This document shows, in pieces, positions 1 through 9,931 of a DNA stretch of 64,000 bases. The position numbers were made by a program, and so were the translations under genes. The notes below the pieces were generated by a model. That model saw only the letters and a list, made by a program, of their open reading frames with translations. It was not told the DNA's origin and did not search any database. Source of the stretch: Echinimonas agarilytica (GTDB lineage: Bacteria > Pseudomonadota > Gammaproteobacteria > Enterobacterales > Neiellaceae). Location of the stretch: positions 124,001 to 188,000 of the forward strand of contig NZ_JAMQGP010000001.1 of NCBI RefSeq assembly GCF_023703465.1. The letters run 5' to 3'. Within the stretch, counting starts at the first letter, position 1; each line of letters starts with the position of its first letter.

Positions 1-288
1 CGGAGAGCCGTCAATACTGACTGCGACACGGTCACCGTACAAACCTCTATGTTGAGCGATGGGTGTCAAAGGGCCGTTGCGATTGATGGCTGCTCCAGGC
101 ATCTTTTTGATTAAGTCTCCTGCATCAGGGGCGATATAATTTAGCGGCATGTTAACGACGGCCTTGTTTTGCTCGGAGTGACCGAGTACTTCGATTCGTT
201 CAATCGAATTAGCATATGAACAGACGCTAGTTGGTGCAGTCAGTATTGCGAGCAATATCGCTGAGGCAATTTTAGAGTGTTTTTGCAT
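1..288 (-). CDS. TonB-dependent receptor, N-terminal part (cut by window edge)
   Basis: Only the first 96 codons lie in the window; the frame is open to the edge. It begins with ATG, a signal peptide of about 27 residues (hydrophobic core SAILLAILTA, cleavage near YANS), and then IERIEVLGH, which has the form of a TonB-box/plug entry. The segment from about residue 63 (KKMPGAAINRNG) through RGLYGDRVAVSIDG is the typical plug-domain pattern of a TonB-dependent outer-membrane receptor, in which the plug closes the barrel and the ligand is imported with TonB energy. No substrate can be inferred. It is divergent from the bax-like gene, and the 245 bases between them carry their promoters. Confidence 0.85.
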   Translation of the reverse strand, partial: MQKHSKIASAILLAILTAPTSVCSYANSIERIEVLGHSEQNKAVVNMPLNYIAPDAGDLIKKMPGAAINRNGPLTPIAQHRGLYGDRVAVSIDGSP

Positions 289-532
289 CACGGTTATGGT
301 GTTAACTTTTTGTAAATGTAATGACTTTGAAGATACTGGCGAGGGTGTTGTGCAACAATCAAAATCAGCAAAACTGCGACAATATGTCGCAGTTTATTAG
401 AACGAATGACCGAAATTGGATTGGAGATGAGTCTCAAAATGTAAGGTAAAGCCTTCACAGACTTGGTTTGACAGGATAAATTTGCATTTGATGTCGTCTG
501 TTCGCCGAATTGACGGTGGCTTTTGAGGCCTG

Positions 533-1339
533 TTGTCCGTGAGATTAACCAATAAAAATATAACTGTACTCGTTGTCTTGGGTGTTGTTTTGGCGCTGGC
601 AATTGTGTTTTGGCCGTTGAAAATATTACCCCATTATATTCCTGATTATAAACACACTGCGTTACCTGACTTTTCAACGATTCCTGCGGGTTCAGAAAGA
701 AAAGAGGCATTTTCTAGTTATTTGGTGCCCTTGATTCAAGCGGTGAATGCGCACCAGCTGTTATTGCGCGAAACGGCTCAGCAAGTGGCGACTTTACCTG
801 AGCTGTCAGATTATCAGCAACAGTGGTTAGCGGGCTTGTGTCAGCTGTACAGTATTCGCACTCCATGTAAACCTGGAATTCCATTGTTACAGTCCATTGA
901 TAGTCGAATTAATACAGTGCCTGTTGCGCTGGCGTTGGCTCAGGCGGCGAAGGAGTCGGGTTGGGGAACCTCTCGGTTTGCTCGGCAAGGCAATAACTTG
1001 TTTGGCCAATGGTGTTTTAGCAAAGGGTGTGGACTTGTACCTTTGCAGCGTAAACCTGGAGCTAAACATGAAGTGGCTACGTTTGATTCGCCAGCTTACT
1101 CCGTGGACGCTTATGTGCGTAACATCAATGCTAATGGCGCCTATCAACTGCTGCGTCAACATCGTCAGTCGCTGCAAAATCAAGCCATGCCCGAATTGGT
1201 AAAAGCGCTCATATTGGGGCTTGGCTCTTACTCTGAACGAGGTCAAGCCTATGTGCATGAAGTCGATGCCATGATTGACAACAATCCATCGTGGTTGGCG
1301 TACCCAGCAGTGGTTGAAAAACACCCTCCCACGCTTTAA
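533..1339 (+). CDS. Bax-like glucosaminidase domain protein
   Basis: The product is a membrane-anchored or periplasmic protein with a beta-N-acetylglucosaminidase (Bax/FlgJ-C/LytG type) domain, expected to cleave peptidoglycan glycan strands. Residues 8-27 form one hydrophobic segment, probably a signal anchor. The domain spans about residues 120-250: ALAQAAKESGWGTSRFA carries the catalytic Glu, followed by NNLFGQWCF and a conserved AYVRNIN region. The length of 268 residues matches E. coli Bax (about 270). The proposed start is TTG at 533; a GTG six bases on is an alternative and changes little. The gene stands alone and converges with the oxidoreductase gene downstream. Confidence 0.85.
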   Translation: MSVRLTNKNITVLVVLGVVLALAIVFWPLKILPHYIPDYKHTALPDFSTIPAGSERKEAFSSYLVPLIQAVNAHQLLLRETAQQVATLPELSDYQQQWLAGLCQLYSIRTPCKPGIPLLQSIDSRINTVPVALALAQAAKESGWGTSRFARQGNNLFGQWCFSKGCGLVPLQRKPGAKHEVATFDSPAYSVDAYVRNINANGAYQLLRQHRQSLQNQAMPELVKALILGLGSYSERGQAYVHEVDAMIDNNPSWLAYPAVVEKHPPTL

Positions 1340-1378
1340 ATCTCATTGAGAGTGCATGACCAACCATGGAGCCCCAAT

Positions 1379-2587
1379 TTATATTCGTCTGGGCTTAAAT
1401 GCATTCAGCCCAATCATTTTCAGCATATGCCACGCTGACGACCAAGCGGATAATTTTAGGTTGGGTTTGAGCCCTTTTGAAAGTCTATGAATCTGTACTT
1501 CAAACCAGATTAAATGGACCATGATAGCCTGATCTATGCGCTGATACCCGGTGGTGGGTGTGGGCGTTTGCATGTCGACTGAATCGCCATTCACAACGAG
1601 TTTAGAAAATGAAGGCTCTACTGTTAATGGTCGTCCGAGTCCAATTAAATCAACACCTTCAGCCAAGGTTTCTTGTATATGCTGACTCGATCGAAACCCA
1701 CCCGTCACGGCAATAGGAATACTAATTTCCTGTTTTACTTGGCGCGCAAATTGGCTGAAACAAAGGTTCCTTTCTGAGTGAGTTTGCTCCCCCATCATCG
1801 CCGCTACTTCATAGGTACCTCCCGATAACTCAATCATATCAACGCCCGCTGTTTCCAGTGCTTTCATGACGGCTAAACAGTCATTTTCGTTGTAGCCACC
1901 TGGTTCAAAGTCAGATGAATTGAGTTTCACCGAAATCGGAAAGTCATCTCCTACCGCTTCCCGACAAGCGTGATAAACATTCAACAAAAAGAACATTCGG
2001 TTGGCCACAGCGCCTCCCCAGTGATCGACTCTTTGGTTGTGTGTGGGGGATAAAAATTGGTTAATTAAGTAGCCATGAGCGGCATGTAATTGAACGCCAT
2101 CAAACCCAACATCTTTGGCCAGCTTTGCTGATATAGCAAACTGCCGAATGACTTTTTGAATTTGAGCTTCTGTCATTTCCAACGGGGCATTGAAGCCTTT
2201 TTTATGAGAGCCTTGCAAAGCAATCGCTGAGGGTGCAAGTGGTGCTTTACTCAAAAACTTGGATGACTGTTTACCGGGATGATTGAGTTGCGCCCAAAGC
2301 TGACTGCTAAAATGTTGAGTCGCGCTCGTCCAATAGCGAAATGCTGCAAGGTTGCTAGAGTCATCAAGCACAATGTTGCTGGGTTCAGCAAGCGCATCTG
2401 AGCTAATCATAATGTTCCCTGTGACCAACAATCCTGTACCGCCTTCTGCCCACGTTCGGTATAGCCTTGCAAGTTCTGGTTTGGGGTTGTGTTTGGAATC
2501 TCCCAATTGTTCACTCATGGCCGATTTCATGAGGCGGTTGGGCAGTAGAGTCTGCCCAATACGGATTGTTTTTGATGCATGATTCAT
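1379..2587 (-). CDS. NADH:flavin oxidoreductase, Old Yellow Enzyme family
   Basis: An FMN-dependent TIM-barrel ene-reductase that would reduce activated C=C bonds with NAD(P)H. Family marks: LLPNRLMKSAMSE at the N terminus, GLLVTGNIM, QLNHPGKQS, the active-site region DGVQLHAAHGYLINQFLSP, the NQRVDHWGG stretch, and GGF...DLIGLGRPL at the C-terminal phosphate site. I place the start at ATG 2587 because CTAGGAG lies eight bases upstream; a longer GTG start at 2608 would put this Shine-Dalgarno inside the gene. It follows the hlyD-like gene by 27 bases, so it is probably co-transcribed as the last gene of that operon. The substrate is unknown. Confidence 0.88.
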   Translation of the reverse strand: MNHASKTIRIGQTLLPNRLMKSAMSEQLGDSKHNPKPELARLYRTWAEGGTGLLVTGNIMISSDALAEPSNIVLDDSSNLAAFRYWTSATQHFSSQLWAQLNHPGKQSSKFLSKAPLAPSAIALQGSHKKGFNAPLEMTEAQIQKVIRQFAISAKLAKDVGFDGVQLHAAHGYLINQFLSPTHNQRVDHWGGAVANRMFFLLNVYHACREAVGDDFPISVKLNSSDFEPGGYNENDCLAVMKALETAGVDMIELSGGTYEVAAMMGEQTHSERNLCFSQFARQVKQEISIPIAVTGGFRSSQHIQETLAEGVDLIGLGRPLTVEPSFSKLVVNGDSVDMQTPTPTTGYQRIDQAIMVHLIWFEVQIHRLSKGLKPNLKLSAWSSAWHMLKMIGLNAFKPRRI

Positions 2588-2614
2588 AAAGGCTCCTAGG
2601 ATATTCACATTCGA

Positions 2615-3646
2615 TTAAAGGGCGCTAAGATAAGACTTGAGTGCTTTTAGGCGAACGGTTGCGCCACCAATAATGTCGATGAAGCCTAATATCGGGTGTG
2701 GCTTTTCTGCCGAGACCCAGCCTGAACCTGTTGCGCCGATTGGAATGAGCATGCCTTCTGGATCATTAAACTCAATGATGACAGTACGACCATGAGTTGA
2801 ACTGTTTGATCCCACATGTTGGCGGACATGTTGATCACCATTCATTGGGTTCACCATGGCTTCACCTGTACCTGCACGAATACTATGCACGCGACCTCGA
2901 ATGATTTGACCTGGGTAAGCATCCACATAAAACTCAGCAAATTGTCCCGGTTTGATGTTGCCGTAAGCTTGATCCGCAATACGCATTTCTAGGAACTTGC
3001 GAGATGTATCATATAAGTGCATGTTACCGATGCGAGTACCGTTTGCGATATTGACCACCGATAGTTGACCATCGAATGGTGCACGGACTTCACGGCGGTC
3101 ATTCTTCCAGCTTGCAGAATTAATTTGCGATTGCATCGATTCGATCTTTGCTTGAGCCGCGACTATCTTTGCTTTGCCCGATTGAATCGACGCTTGTAAA
3201 TCATCTTTGCTCGACTGAGCGGCAAAGTCTTGCAGTGACTCTAAGCGCTCCAAGTTGCGTTTGTCATTATTCAAACTAATTCGAAACGCTTCAATTTCAT
3301 GATGCGAAGCATCTATTTGAGCCTCCAAAGAGCTGATCTCTTCGTTGGAATCGACATCAATTAGGGTGTAAATCAATTGCCCTTTTTCCACGAATTGGTT
3401 GTGATCAACATAAATTTGATCGACTTCTTGCATCACCAATGGGCTGAGTACCGCATGAGGCGCTTTCACGGTGGCGCTGTCGGTCAGGTCGGCAGGTGAC
3501 CAAAAGCGATGTCCTGCGAAGAGTAAAAATGCCAGAAAAGCGCCAATACCAACCGACATCACCGCGTTTCTAAGGTTCCAGGTGATGACTCCTAACTTGA
3601 CTAACAACCAAACGACTAAGATATAAGGCAGCATAATTTCTTTCAT
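2615..3646 (-). CDS. HlyD-family membrane fusion protein (YibH/YiaV-like)
   Basis: An inner-membrane-anchored periplasmic adaptor of the kind that links an inner-membrane partner to the outer membrane. There are two hydrophobic stretches near the N terminus (about residues 6-22 and 29-46), then a split biotinyl-lipoyl domain (KAPHAVLSPLVMQEV... and REVRAPFDGQLSVVNI) around a helical hairpin of about 100 residues (90-195) rich in Glu, Lys and Gln, then a beta-barrel part. Its start overlaps the stop of the upstream membrane-protein gene by four bases (ATGA), and AAGGA precedes it, so translation is coupled. E. coli yibI-yibH has the same two-gene arrangement. The transported compound is unknown. 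Confidence 0.85.
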   Translation of the reverse strand: MKEIMLPYILVVWLLVKLGVITWNLRNAVMSVGIGAFLAFLLFAGHRFWSPADLTDSATVKAPHAVLSPLVMQEVDQIYVDHNQFVEKGQLIYTLIDVDSNEEISSLEAQIDASHHEIEAFRISLNNDKRNLERLESLQDFAAQSSKDDLQASIQSGKAKIVAAQAKIESMQSQINSASWKNDRREVRAPFDGQLSVVNIANGTRIGNMHLYDTSRKFLEMRIADQAYGNIKPGQFAEFYVDAYPGQIIRGRVHSIRAGTGEAMVNPMNGDQHVRQHVGSNSSTHGRTVIIEFNDPEGMLIPIGATGSGWVSAEKPHPILGFIDIIGGATVRLKALKSYLSAL

Positions 3647-4092
3647 GATTGAGATCCTTTTGAGTCGTCACGACCCAGTCCACGATTGATGATGGCAGAT
3701 AGCTGATCGGCGATGATATCCCAGCGTGCGAATGCAATGATGATGGCCAATACCCACCATGTTTTATCAATAAACAAACCGCATAACGACAACGCAAAAA
3801 CCACTTGGGTATGAGCACTGTTGAGGCGCTGTGCTTTGTGTACTGCAATCTCATGAAGATCCCACATGAGCTTAAGCACATAGATGATAACGCCTAGCGT
3901 GATCACAAAAATAAGTCCCATAAAAAACTCCGAATCGAGCAGAGCAATAATATTGGGCGTCCCTTGTGAAAAGTATGCTTCGGTTAAATGTGTGCCATGG
4001 ATACCGGCCATGAGTGAAAAAATGGCACTAAAACCCAATATGGCGGTGATATAAGCTAGGAATTTGGCAAAGCCAGCTGCAAACCCTTTCAT
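3643..4092 (-). CDS. Small inner-membrane protein, DUF3302-like (YibI/YiaW type)
   Basis: 149 residues with about four hydrophobic segments (roughly 12-30, 55-75, 95-110, 112-128). The part around HEIAVHKAQRLNSAHTQ followed by a Trp-rich membrane segment resembles the HDIPY-IAKKRNHP-H region of DUF3302 proteins YibI and YiaW. Those are encoded next to HlyD-type proteins, just as here. The protein is longer at the N terminus than E. coli YibI, so family membership is probable rather than certain. It likely acts as the inner-membrane partner of the fusion protein encoded immediately downstream with a four-base overlap. Confidence 0.65.
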   Translation of the reverse strand: MKGFAAGFAKFLAYITAILGFSAIFSLMAGIHGTHLTEAYFSQGTPNIIALLDSEFFMGLIFVITLGVIIYVLKLMWDLHEIAVHKAQRLNSAHTQVVFALSLCGLFIDKTWWVLAIIIAFARWDIIADQLSAIINRGLGRDDSKGSQS

Positions 4093-4242
4093 AATGACTC
4101 CTCAAAAATACTGTTTATGCAAACAGAAATTATGGGAGAGAGGCCCTCAGCCCATATCGAATGAGTGAAGTATCAAGTAACGAACATGTAAAAAGGAGGT
4201 AGCGACTATTCCAAATGGAATAGGCAAAATCGGAGGGGGCAT

Positions 4243-5040
4243 CTAAAGGCGGTGTGTATTGTTCTTAATCACGTCATCAATGATCTTGCTAATCCACTGA
4301 ATTTTAGGCTCTTCCCTTCGTGATGATTTAATCACGTAGCCCACATCAAAATTCAAATGACTACTGGTGTCAGCTGTCGCTAGCTTTAAGTGGTAGCGGT
4401 TATATTGGTCCTCGAGTTGGAGACCAAGCCCCGTGTTGTCGGTGACTATCGTTGGTTCAATTTTGCCGGTTTCGCGTTCATAAACTGGACTGAATTCGTT
4501 GAAATTGTCCACATGCACTTTGATCATCTCAGCGCCTTGTTTACCGCGCTGTACCGCTGTTGCAGTAAAGATTTTGCGCTGATAAAACTCCTGGCTGCGG
4601 TCGGTAATGGCGTGAATACCAATTTCAACGCCGCCTTCTAGAATTGATTGTTCAGAATCTGAGCGCCAATGTACCAAAGTGATTTTGGCAGTTGTTTCGG
4701 CACGAATGGCCTCGATAATCGGCTTTCCAAAAGCGAGAATAAGTGGTTCAGAAACATGAATGTTGATGGTGTCTATGCTGCTAGGAGAAAACTGGTCGGG
4801 CTCTATCGCTGACTCAACTGATGCAATCGCAAGTTTTAATTTGGGCGCAATACGTTTGGCATATGTTGTCGGTTCTAAGCCGTTGGCGCTGCGAATAAAC
4901 AACGAATCATCGAGGTCTTCGCGTAATTGAGCGAGTGTCTTAGAGACATAAGATTGAGAGCGGCCCAATTGTAAGGCTGCGCGTTGCGTTGAGCCCGTTT
5001 CAAATAGCGCGATAAACACATTGAGATTGTTCAGATCCAT
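4243..5040 (-). CDS. LysR-family transcriptional regulator
   Basis: The N-terminal winged helix is clear: LNNLNVFIALFETGSTQRAALQLGRSQSYVSKTLAQLRE, followed by LFIRSANGLEPTTYA. The effector domain is short; the protein is 265 residues against the usual 290-310. The gene lies 150 bases upstream of the DUF3302-HlyD-OYE operon on the same strand and is divergent from the aspartoacylase gene 133 bases away. LysR regulators often control a divergent neighbour, so aspartoacylase is the first candidate target and the efflux-like operon the second. This is inferred from position only. Confidence 0.85.
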   Translation of the reverse strand: MDLNNLNVFIALFETGSTQRAALQLGRSQSYVSKTLAQLREDLDDSLFIRSANGLEPTTYAKRIAPKLKLAIASVESAIEPDQFSPSSIDTINIHVSEPLILAFGKPIIEAIRAETTAKITLVHWRSDSEQSILEGGVEIGIHAITDRSQEFYQRKIFTATAVQRGKQGAEMIKVHVDNFNEFSPVYERETGKIEPTIVTDNTGLGLQLEDQYNRYHLKLATADTSSHLNFDVGYVIKSSRREEPKIQWISKIIDDVIKNNTHRL

Positions 5041-5173
5041 TGATGCACTCTAAAAAATCATTTCGTTCTAAGGGTATAGTTAAACATTCTGGCTGCCAAG
5101 CCTGTTTGTTGGTTTCGGTGAGCATCCCAACAATGATAAATTAGTAGCATTACAATTTCTCAAAGCGCATCTC

Positions 5174-6067
5174 ATGACTCAATTTAAATCAGTCGCCATT
5201 GTTGGTGGTACCCACGGAAATGAATTTACTGGTATTTATTTGCTGAAAAAATGGCAACAGCAAATCGCAGAGGTGAGCCGACCTAGTTTTAATACGGAAC
5301 TGGTCTTTGCCAACCCCAGGGCGCATGCAGAAAACAAGCGCTATTGCGACCAAGATTTAAATCGTCAATTTAGTGAAGCCGATTTAGCAAACCCTACACT
5401 CACAGGCTACGAGCAAAGCCGAGCCAAAGCTATCAATCAGCAACTCGGGCCGAAAGGTGACGCACGCATAGACTTCATCATTGATTTACACACCACCACT
5501 AGCAATATGGGCGCAACGCTTTTGTTATTGCAGCAAGGCGAGGTGTACAACAAGTTAGCAGCATATGTTCAGCAGCAAATGCCAGAGGTGATTGTTATTC
5601 GCGATGACGATCATTTAGCTCAGGCGGATCATCGTTTACTCGCGACATTGGGTAAGTTTGGTGTCATTGTTGAAGTCGGGCCGGTGCCGCAATCTGTGTT
5701 GCGCGCAGATGTGTACCAGCAAAGCGAGCAAATGACACAACACATCTTAGACTTTTTGGAGCTGTGGAATAAGCAGCAGCTACCTTCGTTGCCGAGTGAT
5801 ATAGACGCATATCGCTACACTGAATCATTGACCTTGCCGTTGGATGATCAAGGGAATCGTTTGGGAATGGTGCATCCGCATGTACAGGATTCAGATTTCA
5901 ATGCATTAGAGCCCGGAGCGCCGTTGTTCCAATGTTTTGATGGGACTGTGATGACGTATCAAGGTGAATCGATTGTGTACCCAGGTTTTGTCAATGAAGC
6001 TGCCTATTATGACAATAACCTTGCTCTGTCCCTGCATGAAAAAGTCACAATTAAAGTGAGTGAATAA
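5174..6067 (+). CDS. Aspartoacylase (N-acyl-aspartate deacylase, AstE/AspA family)
   Basis: A zinc carboxypeptidase-fold amidohydrolase that would split N-acetyl-aspartate or another N-acyl amino acid into carboxylate and free amino acid. The zinc site is visible: GGTHGNEFTG (His and Glu ligands, residues 11-20), CDQDLNRQF (the Arg of the substrate pocket), DLHTTTSNMG (third ligand His), and the catalytic Glu in GVIVEVGPVPQ. The 297-residue length fits aspartoacylases (about 300-310). The cytoplasmic protein has no signal peptide. It is divergent from a LysR gene. Acyl specificity cannot be read from the sequence. Confidence 0.88.
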   Translation: MTQFKSVAIVGGTHGNEFTGIYLLKKWQQQIAEVSRPSFNTELVFANPRAHAENKRYCDQDLNRQFSEADLANPTLTGYEQSRAKAINQQLGPKGDARIDFIIDLHTTTSNMGATLLLLQQGEVYNKLAAYVQQQMPEVIVIRDDDHLAQADHRLLATLGKFGVIVEVGPVPQSVLRADVYQQSEQMTQHILDFLELWNKQQLPSLPSDIDAYRYTESLTLPLDDQGNRLGMVHPHVQDSDFNALEPGAPLFQCFDGTVMTYQGESIVYPGFVNEAAYYDNNLALSLHEKVTIKVSE

Positions 6068-6097
6068 GTTCATTTTGCACTGAATAAGCCTCGACTT

Positions 6098-6146
6098 CAG
6101 GTTACGATCAGCTACTCATTTCTGATCGCGACCTGACCACTTTTCT
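6098..6146 (+). terminator. Probable terminator after the aspartoacylase gene
   Basis: CAGGTTACGATCAG (6098-6111) pairs with CTGATCGCGACCTG (6122-6135) except for a two-base internal loop. The loop is ten bases, and a T-rich stretch with interruptions follows. It lies 31 bases after the stop codon. Confidence 0.5.
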
Positions 6147-6816
6147 ATTTTGATGATCCAATGAACCCTTCTTAGCCAACTATTCGAGCCTGATCTTGGG
6201 GTTATTTTTGACTTCGCATACTTCCTTAACATATGTCTAAATTGGCTAAACCGACGAGTGCGTAAAGTCTTTGAGAATTACTGCAGTAGCTCACTGTTTG
6301 GTGGACATGGATAATTTAATCTACACGGTAGCTGAATAATCCATTGTGTTGATGTTTTATTTGGGGTTTGAATTATGCCGCTGCTGGTGTTTTTGATTAA
6401 AGTCACGAAATTGATCAATTGCAATTCAATATTTGTATTACGGATGAATAAGCAATTGTATTTTGTTTAAATAGCTGGATCGATTATTTTTAAACCTAAA
6501 TAAATATAATAATCCAGAATGGAATGATATGGTTTATTTTTGTGTAAGTTATTGATATTTATGGATCGTAAGATTTCCATAAGGAAAGCTTATGGAATTT
6601 ATTAGCCTATATATTTAGCTTTGGTTGGTGATTTAAACTTGATGGGAGTAGATTTGTTGGTGGGTTGTTTCTCGTTTGTTGGCGAATATTAAATACGTTT
6701 ATATAAAGTGTTTTTAGGAGCTGCTAAATAATCCATGTGAACAAACGAGATAGCAAAATATTCCAATAATTATTAGAGAAGACCACTTAAATTTAATGTG
6801 GTACAGAGAGTGAATC
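6147..6816 (+). promoter_or_regulatory. AT-rich leader of the TonB-receptor gene with a repeated AATAATCCA motif
   Basis: Nearly 670 bases without a credible gene and clearly richer in A+T than its flanks. AATAATCCA occurs three times on the + strand (6335-6343, 6508-6516, 6727-6735); the first and third share a longer context (GCTGAATAATCCATTGTG and GCTAAATAATCCATGTG). The last copy is 82 bases before the receptor start. Repeats of this kind may be binding sites for a dedicated regulator. I cannot assign a promoter with confidence. Confidence 0.4.
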
Positions 6817-9800
6817 ATGTTTAGGAAAAGCATACTTGCAACGCATATAAAGTTAAGTCTGCTTGCGTCAATCACAGCAATCTCTCCTGTTGCTATGAAT
6901 GTTGCATTGGCAGAAGAATCCTCAACAAAAACACAAAAAGAAGAAATTGCACAAAAACTAAGCGACGTTGAAACCATACAAGTCACCGGTATTCGTGGGT
7001 CTTTATCGGGCTCACAATTTCTCAAGCGTAGTGCTGACCAAGTGATGGATGCGATTACAGCTGAGGACATTGGTAAATTACCTGACCAAAACGTGGCCGA
7101 AGCACTTCAGCGCATTACGGGTGTACAGATTGGGCGCGACGCAACGGGCGCAGGCTCGGGTTTCCAGGTGCGAGGTATTAGCCAGAACCGTGTGGAAATC
7201 AATGGTCAAACCATGGTGAGTAACAACGGCGAGTCTCGTTCAAATTCATTCAATGATACATCCTCATCTTTATTTAAAGGCATTGAGGTCATCAAGTCAC
7301 CCACCGCAGATATGACTGAAGGTGCAATTGGTGCAACTGTTCGACTGAAGACTTTTGCCCCTCTGGACTTTAAAAAAGACCTGACATTAAGCGGTAAATA
7401 TGAAGGCACAAAAGATCAAAAAGCCGACGACAAAGGTTACTCAGGCAATGCATTGCTATCGCAAAAATTTGATTGGGGTGATTGGGGCGAATTTGGTTAT
7501 TTAGTGAATTTCAGTCGCGAAGAGAAAATTACCGAATCAGAACTCTATTCCACAAATTGGCGTGCTGCCGACTCTAATCAACTGGTTCTTGACCCCGATT
7601 CACCCGAAAAAATAACACCGGGCACACTGGTTTATATTCCTGATCAGCCTCGTCTTGAGCGTAAGCCGTTTGAAGAAAAGAAAACGGGGCTTGATTCCAA
7701 AATTCAGTGGGCTCCGAGCGCCGACTTAGAGTTTTTTGCTCACGCGTTTAAAACAAAATTTACTCAGAACTTAAAGCAAGTTCGAATGAATTACTTAAGT
7801 CGCGATACGTCCGCATTGCTACAAGATAATGCCGAGTACTTAACCTTCGAACGTGGTGCTATTCCGGTTCAATATTCTGATGACCAAGGCTCTCCAGCCA
7901 CTGAAAACGCACACCGTGCCATTTTGAGCTATGGTGAATTCGACTTTGATGCTGCGGGCAGTCCAGCGCGCTTTGCCGGTAACTTTAGCCGCAATGACAT
8001 TGAGCAGTTTGCATTCTCGACCGGCGCTAAATGGTCTATTACTGAGGATCTAGCGTCTGAGTATGTGTTTAACCGCTCAAGCAGCAAGCGTTTTGAAGAA
8101 GCCCGCAGTACGTCATACAACATTGATCTGAAATACGAGATTTTAGACGATGAAGGCCTGCCAACCGACGAATATGTTCGTCCTTCAATGGTGATGAATA
8201 ATGGCGGCGGCGGTGTTCCAAATATCTATTTGGACTATTCGAACTTTGGCGACGATTTCGACATCAACAGCTACGATGACATGCAAGTTTACGCATGGAA
8301 TAACTTTAGTGGTTCAAACCGTCGTAAAGATGCTGAAGAAGTATCACATCAGCTCGACTTTGATTATTTCCTCGACTACGAAATGTTCACCACGGTTGAG
8401 TTTGGTGCGCGTTACTCAAGCCGCGAAGTGAGTCGTACAGAAGAAAAAATGATCAATAGCGGCATTACCGGCAACGGCGCTACGTTTGATCAAATTCTAG
8501 GTGGCGAGCATCCAGACGGTTTAGCTGCGAATAACTTCGAAGCGATGGAGTACTATGCTCCTGGTGTGGTGACCAATTTCTTTGAACCGATGGAAGGCAG
8601 TATTCTCGGCGGTGCTGGTGGCTCTGGTGGTACGTCTTGGTTGATTCCGCGCTACGATCGCAAGGTGTGGAATTCATACATGGACTACCTTGTTCCTGGG
8701 CAGGCATTTGAAGAATCACAAACCTACCCGTATGACATTACTGAAGATGTTACCGCAGCTTACTTAAAACTCAATTATGACTTTGATCTATTTGACTTTC
8801 CTGTGTCAGGTAACTTCGGTCTGCGTTATGTAGAAACTGACACCACCTCGATTGGTAATCAGAGTCCTGATAATGGCGACACATTTGAGCAGACCACCAT
8901 CAAAAACACCTACTCGAATACACTGCCGAGCTTCAACGCCAATGTGCGTTTAAACGACGATATGTACCTTCGAGTTGCCTACGCACAAACAATGTCGCGT
9001 CCGGATCCAGTGGACTTGTCTCCTTCTGTACAAGTCTATTCAGGTACGGCAACAGGGCAACGGGGTAATCCTTACTTGAAGCCGTTTGAAGCCAGTCAAA
9101 TGGATCTGTCTTACGAGTGGTACATTGATGATGTGAGCTCGTTCTCAAGCGCTATTTTTTACAAAGATATTGAAAACTTCCACAAGAAAACCACGATTTT
9201 ATGGCAGGGTTCAGACCACGGTATCGACCTTGATAATGACGGCCTACCTGATGACATTACCTTAAGTACCAAGGTCAATGGCGGTGGTGGTACTGTTCAA
9301 GGTTTAGAGTTGGCCTATCAGTCTGTGTTTGACTTCTTGCCGGGCTGGATGTCTGGGTTTGGAGCGCAGTTGAACTACACCTACACCGACAGCGACCAAG
9401 ATTCAGGTTATGACGAACTCACGGGTAACCAGCTCCCAGTGCCTGATTTATCTGAGAACAGCTACAACATCGTGTTGTTTTATGAGAAATATGGCTTCTC
9501 ATTCCGCGCGGCGTATAACTACCGCGATGAGCGTTATATCAAAGAAACTGCCGGTGCCACCGATAGTTCTCTATGGGTCTATGACGAAGTGAAGTCAATT
9601 GAAGCGGGTAGCGACCAATACTCGAACTTATCGGCTCCATTATCACAATGGCGCGACGAGTACGAAACCCTTGATTTATCTGCAAATTACAAAATTAATT
9701 CAAATATGTCCCTGCATTTTCAGGCCACCAATGTGCTTGATGAAGAGCGCCGTGATTACGCTGGCGTGAAAGATATTACGACTGAATATCTAGAAACAGG

Positions 9801-9837
9801 CCGCTTCTTCCGATTCGGTGTGAGTGCGCGTTACTAA
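6817..9837 (+). CDS. TonB-dependent receptor (large, TIGR01782-like)
   Basis: A 1006-residue outer-membrane receptor. A signal peptide of about 31 residues (cleavage near NVALA-EES) is followed by ETIQVTGIRGSL, the TonB-box-like entry. The plug carries AEDIGKLPDQNVAEALQRITGVQI, RGISQNRVEINGQ and IEVIKSPTADMTEGAIGATV, typical of the long receptors of Alteromonadales and Caulobacter that often import saccharides or peptides. The barrel ends in an aromatic residue pair (...GVSARY), as expected for BAM-dependent insertion. GAGAGTG lies just upstream of the ATG. A lipoprotein gene follows 94 bases on in the same direction and is probably in the same operon. The ligand is unknown. Confidence 0.93.
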   Translation: MFRKSILATHIKLSLLASITAISPVAMNVALAEESSTKTQKEEIAQKLSDVETIQVTGIRGSLSGSQFLKRSADQVMDAITAEDIGKLPDQNVAEALQRITGVQIGRDATGAGSGFQVRGISQNRVEINGQTMVSNNGESRSNSFNDTSSSLFKGIEVIKSPTADMTEGAIGATVRLKTFAPLDFKKDLTLSGKYEGTKDQKADDKGYSGNALLSQKFDWGDWGEFGYLVNFSREEKITESELYSTNWRAADSNQLVLDPDSPEKITPGTLVYIPDQPRLERKPFEEKKTGLDSKIQWAPSADLEFFAHAFKTKFTQNLKQVRMNYLSRDTSALLQDNAEYLTFERGAIPVQYSDDQGSPATENAHRAILSYGEFDFDAAGSPARFAGNFSRNDIEQFAFSTGAKWSITEDLASEYVFNRSSSKRFEEARSTSYNIDLKYEILDDEGLPTDEYVRPSMVMNNGGGGVPNIYLDYSNFGDDFDINSYDDMQVYAWNNFSGSNRRKDAEEVSHQLDFDYFLDYEMFTTVEFGARYSSREVSRTEEKMINSGITGNGATFDQILGGEHPDGLAANNFEAMEYYAPGVVTNFFEPMEGSILGGAGGSGGTSWLIPRYDRKVWNSYMDYLVPGQAFEESQTYPYDITEDVTAAYLKLNYDFDLFDFPVSGNFGLRYVETDTTSIGNQSPDNGDTFEQTTIKNTYSNTLPSFNANVRLNDDMYLRVAYAQTMSRPDPVDLSPSVQVYSGTATGQRGNPYLKPFEASQMDLSYEWYIDDVSSFSSAIFYKDIENFHKKTTILWQGSDHGIDLDNDGLPDDITLSTKVNGGGGTVQGLELAYQSVFDFLPGWMSGFGAQLNYTYTDSDQDSGYDELTGNQLPVPDLSENSYNIVLFYEKYGFSFRAAYNYRDERYIKETAGATDSSLWVYDEVKSIEAGSDQYSNLSAPLSQWRDEYETLDLSANYKINSNMSLHFQATNVLDEERRDYAGVKDITTEYLETGRFFRFGVSARY

Positions 9838-9931
9838 TGCTTTGGGTTTGCTCTGTAGCTAAGGCCGCAGAGCACTTTGAATTAAATCTGCACGCACAGC
9901 TTGTGAGCAGAATAAAGAAAGAGATTAAGTC

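Noticed and set aside
294-710. Open frame on the minus strand overlapping the bax-like gene
   Set aside because: It runs against a well-supported gene, has no family resemblance and starts inside the promoter region.
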